Assembly: GCF_041060425.1 (NCBI RefSeq)
Contig: NZ_JAULBC010000001.1
Location: forward strand, 434,001 to 498,000
Direction: 5' to 3'
Length of the DNA: 64,000 nucleotides
Source: Danxiaibacter flavus
Lineage (GTDB): Bacteria > Bacteroidota > Bacteroidia > Chitinophagales > Chitinophagaceae
Below the pieces are notes generated by a model, which was not told where the DNA came from, searched no databases, and worked only from the letters and a program-made list of their open reading frames with translations. Positions 1 through 6,242 of this stretch are shown here, in pieces (the first letter of the stretch is position 1; each line of letters starts with the position of its first letter). The position numbers and the translations under genes were made by a program.

Positions 1-1239
1 GGTAATGGCTATTCACTTAACTTTACAAGAGGCAAAAAGATCTTTGAACTAAGCAATCACCTGGGTAACGTGCTTTCTACGGTAAGTGATAAGCATTTGC
101 AACACACCAGCAATGGCGGTAACTCTATGGATTATTATTATGCCGATTTTGTGAGTGGACAAGATTATACGCCTTTTGGAATGGTAATGGTGAATAGGTA
201 TTTGAATACAGATAAATATAGGTATGGGTTTAATGGTAAGGAGATGGATAATGACATTAAAGCCAAGGCTAATGCCTATGACTTCGGCGCTAGAATTTAT
301 GATCCAAGAATTGGCACCTTTACCAGTGTTGATCCTTATGCAGGCATGTTTTCGTCAGAAACTCCTTACATGTTTGCTGGGGCAAACCCAGTTAACATGA
401 CTGACTACAATGGAATGTTTAAGATTTCTCCATTTTTTGTTAAGAGATATCCCACTTTGGCAAAGTATTTAGGAACAATATTGCCAGCATTGCAAAGAAA
501 TACTACAATACGTGATGAGTGGATATATAGTATGAGGTTTGAAAAGGGGCTGGGAATAAAAATCTGGAATGAATTATTGACATATGGTTCTGGCCCTTAT
601 ATAACTCCATTTAGACCTGATGAAGAATTTAAAGGAGGTCTCCAAGGTCAATTAAATGTCTTCGCATTTGGGCAGGCTCGCGGTGGAAGAGAAGGAGACA
701 TTTATGGGTATCCTGATAACCTATCTATTGGATTCAGCTTTTTTGATGATCTTGAAGCAGCGCTTAAATCTGGTGATGGAAAAGAGATTGGCTATAGGAT
801 GTTTTTGGTGCACATCATGGTTATGCATGAAGGCGGGCATTGGGCTCGCAGCAGGGCGGGTTTAAGTGCCAGAAGGGGAAGATTGGAAGATGGAGCAATG
901 TCTGAAGAAGGTGTTTTTGGTCGGCGGTTCAATTATACGGGGCGCGTTAAAGGTGGGGACCCTGATGCATTGAATACACAAGAGGCTGCCAATTTTTATA
1001 ATTCAACGGTTAATGGATTAATCAATAATAAAGCAGGTTTATACATACCAACCATTCCATTGTGTTTGTCAGTTGATCAATTGAAAAATAGACCGACACC
1101 AAAAGGACAAGCGGGTGACCCTACTGTTAAGGACAATGGTGATAATGAAAATGGTACTCCTCGTAAACATAGTTTTTCTTATGACTATGGGACTAATGAC
1201 GACTTTTACTACAAGCCAAACTGGAATCCTACAAAATAA
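1..1239 (+). CDS. RHS/YD-repeat protein, C-terminal part with HEGGH effector domain (5' partial)
   Basis: The reading frame is open from base 1, so the gene starts outside the window. The first ~110 visible residues are the RHS-associated core end: an HLGNVL motif, YTPFGM, a GFNGKE-like motif, ARIYDPRIGTFTSVDP and a YMFAGANPVN motif. After this the sequence diverges, as expected for a polymorphic-toxin C-terminal domain of about 275 residues. That domain has HEGGH at bases 826-840, followed about 20 residues later by a MSEEGVFG stretch that could supply a third ligand, so a zinc metallopeptidase-like fold is plausible. The C-terminus is Gly/Asn/Asp-rich. RHS proteins are usually delivered to or displayed on the surface and used against competitors. 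A small lipoprotein gene begins 4 bp downstream, the usual place for an immunity gene. The RHS assignment is firm; the toxin activity is inferred. Confidence 0.85.
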   Translation, partial: GNGYSLNFTRGKKIFELSNHLGNVLSTVSDKHLQHTSNGGNSMDYYYADFVSGQDYTPFGMVMVNRYLNTDKYRYGFNGKEMDNDIKAKANAYDFGARIYDPRIGTFTSVDPYAGMFSSETPYMFAGANPVNMTDYNGMFKISPFFVKRYPTLAKYLGTILPALQRNTTIRDEWIYSMRFEKGLGIKIWNELLTYGSGPYITPFRPDEEFKGGLQGQLNVFAFGQARGGREGDIYGYPDNLSIGFSFFDDLEAALKSGDGKEIGYRMFLVHIMVMHEGGHWARSRAGLSARRGRLEDGAMSEEGVFGRRFNYTGRVKGGDPDALNTQEAANFYNSTVNGLINNKAGLYIPTIPLCLSVDQLKNRPTPKGQAGDPTVKDNGDNENGTPRKHSFSYDYGTNDDFYYKPNWNPTK

Positions 1240-1243
1240 TTAT

Positions 1244-1579
1244 ATGAACAAAATAATAAAGGTCTTTTTTGTTTTGCCTACGATTCTCCTTGGTTGTAAG
1301 TCTAGAAATGTACAAACGGAGTGCAATATGCTTTCTGAAAAAGTATGCAATTATTATGGACAGTTACTAAACAAGGGGTATTCAAAAGAGTATGCGCAGG
1401 CAGCCTGTGATAGTATGCTAATTAGCGATAGTAGACTATACAGAATATGGGTTGAAAAAATGGGACGCCTTGAAAGTGAGTTGCCATATACGAAAGAAAC
1501 ATACGATAGTGTCAAAGTTTTTATACATACACTTTCGGGAAGTTTGGAAAGAATATGCCCAGAATATATTTATAAGTGA
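1244..1579 (+). CDS. Small lipoprotein next to RHS effector, candidate immunity protein
   Basis: A protein of 111 residues starting at the ATG 4 bp after the RHS stop codon. The open frame extends further upstream, but only this start gives an N-terminus with a charged region, a hydrophobic core and an LLGC lipobox (Cys at about residue 18). It is therefore predicted to be an exported, lipid-anchored protein. The rest is Cys/Tyr-rich with no family I recognise. The tight coupling to an RHS effector end suggests an immunity protein acting in the periplasm or at the outer membrane. That role is inferred from position only. Confidence 0.6.
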   Translation: MNKIIKVFFVLPTILLGCKSRNVQTECNMLSEKVCNYYGQLLNKGYSKEYAQAACDSMLISDSRLYRIWVEKMGRLESELPYTKETYDSVKVFIHTLSGSLERICPEYIYK

Positions 1580-1605
1580 TCGAGTAGTTCGCCAGATAAG
1601 CAAGG

Positions 1606-1800
1606 ATTTTATTCCCCACACAGTCACCGCGGCAAGAACTTCCTCGCAAAGTCTCCTCGCTGGCTATGTGTGATGGGCAGGGACTTTGCGAAATTGGAGC
1701 AGACTTATCCAGTAAAATGTACCTTACTATTTTGTGTTATCGATTGGTTGTTCATAAATTTATTTCTTCTCTTAAACGCAAAGTCCCAGGCATTCGCACA
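1606..1800. repeat. Diverged non-coding repeat, copy 1 (pairs with 3283-3445)
   Basis: This stretch shares a recognisable order of words with 3283-3445: ATGTGATGGGCAGG, CTTTGCGAAATTG, a CAGACT...CCAGTAA segment, CCTTACTATTTT and a TTATCGA...TTCATAAATTTA segment. Identity is patchy, roughly three quarters by eye. Short ORFs across it are probably not genes. Confidence 0.6.
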
Positions 1801-1866
1801 AAACCCTGATGGAGACTTTGCGAGGAAGAAAGGAAATGTAAAATGGTACAGATGTATCTAACACCA

Positions 1867-2283
1867 ATGGACGCAGAAAAACGTAAAAGAAATAAGAGAA
1901 TATTGCTTGGTTTATTAATTTTTTTTATTCTTTTTTTTGCGTTTGGTTTTTATTGGTTCAATTTACTCAAAAAAGATCACAAGTCTACAATAGCAACAAT
2001 CGAGTATTGTTATTATCAGGGAGGAAGAGGCGGAGCGCAATATGTACATTTCTCATATTGGGTTAACAAAGAACGATATTCTGACAATAAAAGGTTAGGC
2101 AATTTTTGTAGAACTGTTACAGAGTTAAATGATAGACTTAAAGGTTTAAAGATAACAGTTTTATACAATTCTAATTTTCCATCTAATTGTTATCTTCTCT
2201 GTGTTAAAGATGATTATAGAAAATTTAATATGTTGATGCCAGATAGTTTGTCATGGATGAACGACTTTTTATTATGTCCATAA
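1867..2283 (+). CDS. Small single-pass membrane protein of unknown function
   Basis: About 138 residues when started at the internal ATG followed by DAEKRK; starts 15-24 bp further upstream are also open. A basic N-terminus precedes one strong hydrophobic segment (Leu/Ile/Phe-rich, about residues 12-33), giving an N-in, C-out topology. A soluble domain of about 100 residues follows, with several Tyr and Cys residues. I do not recognise the family. Codon use is AT-rich like the RHS tail upstream. It lies in the tail of the RHS cassette, so it could be an additional immunity or orphan protein, but this is only positional. Confidence 0.5.
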   Translation: MDAEKRKRNKRILLGLLIFFILFFAFGFYWFNLLKKDHKSTIATIEYCYYQGGRGGAQYVHFSYWVNKERYSDNKRLGNFCRTVTELNDRLKGLKITVLYNSNFPSNCYLLCVKDDYRKFNMLMPDSLSWMNDFLLCP

Positions 2284-2569
2284 AGGTATATAAGTCGCTC
2301 ATCTAGTCCAAGTATGTAAACTAGCGCAAGTATGCAGGGAGGGTAATGAGCGTGGAGTACTTGTGCAGGGTTAAATTGTATGGATGGAATGGGGTTATTT
2401 TTGATTGGAAAATGTGTTGTTGAGTTTGTAAGCTGATTTGTAAAGTTAGTGGCAAGTATGATACTGTTTGGCGTATGCTATAGACTTACGGCAAGAAAAT
2501 GGAGATTTTGAAATGAATAGTTTTAAGGGCTATAGTAATCTATAAGGTCACAGCTTAAAGGATAAAAAG

Positions 2570-2603
2570 AAAGCCGTTAGCTGATTTCTCAACTAACGGC
2601 TTT
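2570..2603. terminator. Hairpin terminator after the RHS cassette
   Basis: AAAGCCGTTAG at 2570-2580 pairs with CTAACGGCTTT at 2593-2603, and the stem extends inward with one mismatch around a small loop. The arms begin with A and end with T, so it could work in both directions. The rest of 2284-2858 contains no gene I can support. Confidence 0.6.
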
Positions 2604-2858
2604 GTTATTCTGAGTTGTTATATGTTTATACTGTAGCGCAAGCTTTTGCGTTTAAAATCTCAGGTAAGGGCATCACTAACACGTTTGGTGCGAGGTTCCG
2701 CAGGGTCACCTCGTGTCCACTAATTTTCTTCCGATTGCATCGGGATTAACGATGTGATTTTTGCTTCCGTAAGTTTTTTCTTTGCAAGTCTCTGCTAAAC
2801 ATGTCACTCGCTGTGCTTTATGGTATTTTATTATATTTGTCTCCAACTCATCATAAAT

Positions 2859-3260
2859 ATGGAAAAAGCAATCCACCAGGGGCGCAACATAAAACGTTTC
2901 AGAGAAATGCTTGGGATCAAACAAGAAGCGTTGGCATTGGAACTGGGCGAAGACTGGAATCAAAGGAAAATATCTCTGTTAGAACAAAAAGAAGAGGTCG
3001 ACGAACAGTTGCTGAAACAAATTGCCAGCGTACTGAAAGTGCCTGTTGAGGCAATAAAGAATTTTGACACGGAGCAGGCTATTCACAACATAAACAACAA
3101 CTTCCACGATAACGCGATTCAAAATCAAATTAATCCGATTGAAAGAATCATTGAGTTGTATGAAGTAAAAATTGTTGCGCTTTATGAACGACTATTGCAA
3201 GCGGAAAAAGAGAAAAATGACTTGCTTGAGCGAGTATTGGATAAGCTAAAGCAAATGTAG
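2859..3260 (+). CDS. XRE-family helix-turn-helix protein with C-terminal coiled coil
   Basis: 133 residues from the ATG that begins MEKAIHQGRN. The longer open frame upstream has no plausible N-terminus. Residues ~5-65 form an XRE/Cro-type HTH: a GRNIKRFREMLGIKQEALA helix pair, a recognition region around QRKISLLEQ, and a KVPVEAIKNF end. The C-terminal ~40 residues (IERIIELYEVK onward) are Leu/Glu/Lys-rich with heptad character, probably a dimerising coiled coil. Similar small HTH proteins are common in Bacteroidota accessory regions. Target genes are unknown. Confidence 0.75.
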   Translation: MEKAIHQGRNIKRFREMLGIKQEALALELGEDWNQRKISLLEQKEEVDEQLLKQIASVLKVPVEAIKNFDTEQAIHNINNNFHDNAIQNQINPIERIIELYEVKIVALYERLLQAEKEKNDLLERVLDKLKQM

Positions 3261-3282
3261 GCTGTTGCAGTTTTTCATTTTC

Positions 3283-3445
3283 CGCAAAATCTCTCCGAGA
3301 GCTTCTTCGCAAAACCCTTTCCCATCTGTATGTGATGGGCAGGCACTTTGCGAAATTGTAACAGACTCATCTAGTAAGAAGTGCCTTACTATTTTATCTT
3401 ATCGAACGGTTTTTCATGAATTTAGTTCTTCCCCTAAACCAAAAT
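3283..3445. repeat. Diverged non-coding repeat, copy 2 (pairs with 1606-1800)
   Basis: Same order of words as copy 1, including ATGTGATGGGCAGG, CTTTGCGAAATTG, CCTTACTATTTT and TTATCGA. It lies directly after the XRE gene, while copy 1 lies directly after the lipoprotein gene, so both copies follow small accessory genes. Confidence 0.6.
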
Positions 3446-3557
3446 CCCTGATGTTCTCATTAATCCTGAGTAAAGTTATTGATGCTGATTTCTTCATTTT
3501 TAAGGATAAAAGTTCTCCGTGCCAGAATGCAATACCTTTGCCATAAGATTATTTGTT

Positions 3558-3839
3558 ATGAAACCAGTGATAACTATCGAATATTGTCCCAAATGCGGAT
3601 GGATGCTTCGCGCAGCATACATGGCGCAAGAACTGCTTACTACTTTTACGGACGACGTCAAAGGAGTTCTTTTGCAGCCAAGCGAAATAAATGGTCGCTA
3701 TACCATCTTTTACAACGATGAAAAAATATTCGATAGAAAAGAAGATGGTCATTTCCCTGATATCAAAGAATTGAAACAACAAGTGCGTGATAAGGTTAAC
3801 CCGTACAAGAGTTTGGGACATTCCGATAAGAAGGGGTAA
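3558..3839 (+). CDS. SelT/SelW/SelH-like (Rdx family) protein
   Basis: 93 residues from the ATG giving MKPVITIEYCPKCGW. The N-terminus has the strand-CxxC-helix pattern of the thioredoxin-like Rdx family (CPKC at about residues 10-13, Cys/Cys form rather than selenocysteine). It is followed by a MAQELLTTF helix and a GRYTIFYNDEKIFDRKEDG region that matches the family's F/W-D-RK segment. The family is cytosolic and thought to be redox-active, with poorly known substrates. The length is typical. It stands alone between repeats. Confidence 0.8.
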   Translation: MKPVITIEYCPKCGWMLRAAYMAQELLTTFTDDVKGVLLQPSEINGRYTIFYNDEKIFDRKEDGHFPDIKELKQQVRDKVNPYKSLGHSDKKG

Positions 3840-3845
3840 GCGGGC

Positions 3846-3893
3846 TTAAAGCTTAAAGCCTAAAGCCCAAAGCCCAAAGCTTGAAGCTTGGCG
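3846..3893. repeat. Degenerate AAAGCY oligomer array
   Basis: About six copies of a 7-8 nt word (aaagcttaaagcctaaagc and variants) start just after the SelT-like stop codon. The word resembles the arrays before lutA, lutB and lutC. A complementary-orientation version lies near 4281-4309. Confidence 0.6.
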
Positions 3894-3967
3894 TAACAGG
3901 AGAATTCGTTCGAATGCATGGATTTTTTAAGTTGCAGTTTTACTAATTGATTTTATTCTTTTCTTTC

Positions 3968-4100
3968 GCCCTTTCAGGGCTTGATCCCCATTTATTATCA
4001 TTCCCAGGGCGTTGCCCTGGGCTAATGCTATGAGGCCTTTAGCCTCAGCCCAATATTTATGATCTCCATGTTTGAAGTTGGGCCCCCATGCCGCAGGCAT
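3968..4100. repeat. String of four small perfect hairpins (REP-like)
   Basis: Four short perfect stem-loops in a row: GCCCT-TTC-AGGGC (3968-3980), CCCAGGGC-GTT-GCCCTGGG (4003-4021), GAGGC-CTTTA-GCCTC (4032-4046) and ATGCC-GCA-GGCAT (4088-4100). Three have triloops. No transposase or REP-associated tyrosine transposase gene is nearby. A 68-residue ORF across it on the minus strand is judged to be spurious. Confidence 0.65.
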
Positions 4101-4123
4101 TTTCTTAAATGTTCTTATATCCC

Positions 4124-4295
4124 TTCTATACAACTAGTGAATAGTGAATAGTCAATGGTGAAGGGCACAAACTGGCTGAGTAGGCATAAACTACACTAGT
4201 CAGCATTAACCCAGGGTGGTAAGGTCTTACACGCCCTTATATGACTTATATGGTTTAAAAAAATTCGCTTCGGTCAGCTTTAGGCTTTGAGCTTT
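4124..4295. repeat. Long direct repeat, copy 1
   Basis: Begins TTCTATACAACTAGTGAATA and continues through GTGAAGGGCACAAAC, GGCATAAACT, CCCTTATATGACTTATATGG, a TTTAAAAAA-TTCGCT word and TTTAGGCT. Copy 2 at 4347-4507 has the same order. No ORF is supported here. Confidence 0.75.
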
Positions 4296-4346
4296 AAGCT
4301 TTATCAGTTGTTTACAAAGAAACGTTGGCACGCCCGACACCTTACT

Positions 4347-4507
4347 TCTATACAACTAGTGAATAGTGAATGGTCAATAGTGAAGGGCACAAACAGGCTG
4401 CGTAAGTATAAACTGCTCTAGTCAGTATTAACTCCGAGGTAAATCTTATACTCCCTTATATGCCTTATATGGTTTAAAAAACTTCGCTACGGTCAAATTT
4501 AGGCTTA
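4347..4507. repeat. Long direct repeat, copy 2
   Basis: Matches copy 1 over about 160 bp with scattered substitutions and small gaps. The start-to-start distance is about 223 bp. Both copies contain the gtgaatagtgaat-type words that also appear alone at 28821-28851, 54460-54488 and 54674-54700, which suggests the short words are fragments of, or insertions in, a larger repeat. Confidence 0.75.
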
Positions 4508-4629
4508 TAAGTTGTTTACAGCGTGAGGGTTCATCGCTGAAACTATAATACTTGCATTGCTTGTTATTCTTCAAGCTACATACCTGGTTTCTGCGTTTTA
4601 AGGATAAATATTATTGTGTTTTTGAATAG

Positions 4630-5988
4630 TTATTTAAAAATGAATTCCGGTTTAATATTAATCATTACGTAAGCCCAGTTTGCACCGGCCTTAGCGTTTG
4701 GTACATTTTTTACATTAGGTGAGGTGAGCAGCGTTGTGCTAAAGAAATGGCTGTAGCCTCCTTCAATAGAAATTTGTTTGGTGACGTTGTATGTTCCAGT
4801 AATGTCAATCTCCTGGCCAAAACTTTTCTTTTTATTGTCGGGAGTTCCGGGGACAATAACGGAGGCGGCACTGCTAAACTGATGAACATCTGCAGTGAGC
4901 CAATACTTGTCTGATGGTTTGAATTTGGTTTTTATGTAGTAATCTGTAAGCCCGCCTTTTCCAAACGGACTGGCCGCATAAAAGTAGTCCATCAATCCCC
5001 AGAATTTATGCGGCGTTCCATATAGCGGATCAAAGGCGTTGCTTGTTGTGCCATTGCTTCCACCGGTTGTATAATCAACGCCTGCGCCAGTGCTAAAGCT
5101 CTTTGTAAAATAATATTGCACAAAACCGCTGAGCAAGCCAGCGCTCAACTGCTGGCCATTTGAATTTTTGCCAAACTGATAATAGGCAGAAGCCGTGGTG
5201 CCTATCTTGCCATATTGATTGTTAAAGTAAAATCCCGTTGTAAGCCTTGACCACGTGCCTGCCTGGTAAACTTTTGTGCTGCTGTCAGTATGGTACTTGC
5301 TGAATTGATCGCTGAAGAGCAGAAAAGAAGCATTGCCCTTTTGTAATTTTCTGCCGGCGTATAAAAACTCGAAACTTTTATACATGGCGCCACCATTTGT
5401 ACTTGCTGTGTAATTACCCGGTGGTACTGGATTGTAAACTGTACCGGAGGCATTTTCCTTATTTTGGTTAAAAGCTACACCGGCGTGTAACATCCATTTG
5501 TTGCGCTCATATTTAAGAACGCCCGCATCATGTCTTCTCGCTTGTTGTAACCAATCGAGATTGCCTATTAGTCTTTGGTCATCATAAACCAGTTCCTGTC
5601 TTCCGACTTTAAAACTGAGAGATTGATCTTTTAAAGTGGTGTCGGTTAATAATATTTCGGCCCACGCTTCGTGAAGCATCAATCCGTTGTTATCTGCGGT
5701 GGTTGTTTTGTTGATGGTAGAAACATCCTGCCCCCAAACTCTCGCGTCCTGTATAGTCAGGCCTAATTTAATGCGGTAAGTATTGTATAATAGACCTAGC
5801 CTCGTTCGTTGAGATGTGAAGAGTGCAGCTGGTGCATTTTCGGGCAGTGGGGCGCCCTGGCCGTCTCTTAATTCAGTTCTCGTTCGCAGTTGTGCAGCAA
5901 CGGTAAGTTGTGCCGTGGAGGTTTGATGAATAGCTATGGCTGACAAAAGCGCAGCTATAGCTTTCATGCACAATTTTTTCGTGTACAT
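4630..5988 (-). CDS. Alginate-export-type outer-membrane porin
   Basis: 452 residues with a signal peptide ending near TSTAQ (residue ~26). The mature part is a beta-barrel: alternating hydrophobic strands, aromatic girdles and Gly/Asn-rich turns. Motifs typical of the alginate-export (AlgE-like) family are visible: RTRTELRDG near the start, TSQRTRLGL, ARVWGQD, LHEAWAE and KVGRQELVYDDQRLIGNLDW. The protein ends in a hydrophobic strand with a terminal Phe-Lys. Despite the family name, Bacteroidota members often sit beside nitrate/nitrite genes, as here next to nirB, so it may be an outer-membrane channel for small anions. That function is inferred. The start is the upstream ATG; a second in-frame ATG 7 codons later would also work. 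Confidence 0.8.
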   Translation of the reverse strand: MYTKKLCMKAIAALLSAIAIHQTSTAQLTVAAQLRTRTELRDGQGAPLPENAPAALFTSQRTRLGLLYNTYRIKLGLTIQDARVWGQDVSTINKTTTADNNGLMLHEAWAEILLTDTTLKDQSLSFKVGRQELVYDDQRLIGNLDWLQQARRHDAGVLKYERNKWMLHAGVAFNQNKENASGTVYNPVPPGNYTASTNGGAMYKSFEFLYAGRKLQKGNASFLLFSDQFSKYHTDSSTKVYQAGTWSRLTTGFYFNNQYGKIGTTASAYYQFGKNSNGQQLSAGLLSGFVQYYFTKSFSTGAGVDYTTGGSNGTTSNAFDPLYGTPHKFWGLMDYFYAASPFGKGGLTDYYIKTKFKPSDKYWLTADVHQFSSAASVIVPGTPDNKKKSFGQEIDITGTYNVTKQISIEGGYSHFFSTTLLTSPNVKNVPNAKAGANWAYVMINIKPEFIFK

Positions 5989-6122
5989 TCGCTTGGTTTT
6001 AAATTGATGGATCGGTTTAAAACTACAGGCCCGTGAAGGTTGCCGCCTAAGCGGGCCATTTTATTTATCAGATGACAAGCATTCGTGTATTATTCTTTTT
6101 TAAGTAAGCCTGGTGTTTGAAT

Positions 6123-6185
6123 AAGTACGATTTACGAAGCCTGCCCGAATGAATCGGTTCAGGCGGGTACGAAGTACCCAATTTT
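6123..6185. repeat. 63-bp dispersed repeat, minus-orientation copy
   Basis: This segment is the reverse complement of 23715-23777 with one mismatch over 63 bp. It contains GGGTACTTCGTACCC (read on the minus strand) and a CGGGCAGGCTTCG word. It lies between the porin and nirB. The rest of 5989-6242 contains only a weak GGCCCG...CGGGCC hairpin at 6028-6057. Confidence 0.85.
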
Positions 6186-6242
6186 GCGGTTGTTTATTTC
6201 TTTTCGATATCGTATATAGTGTATCTTATGTAACCGTAATAG

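Noticed and set aside
1670..1861. 63-residue ORF between the lipoprotein and the membrane protein
   Set aside because: It overlaps the diverged non-coding repeat, and the copy at 3283-3445 does not preserve the frame.
3927..4133. 68-residue minus-strand ORF
   Set aside because: It covers the mini-hairpin string; its sequence is fully explained by the repeat.
6028..6066. Terminator between nirB and the porin gene
   Set aside because: The GGCCCG/CGGGCC stem is short with an 18-base loop, and the T-rich side is on the plus strand while both genes are on the minus strand.
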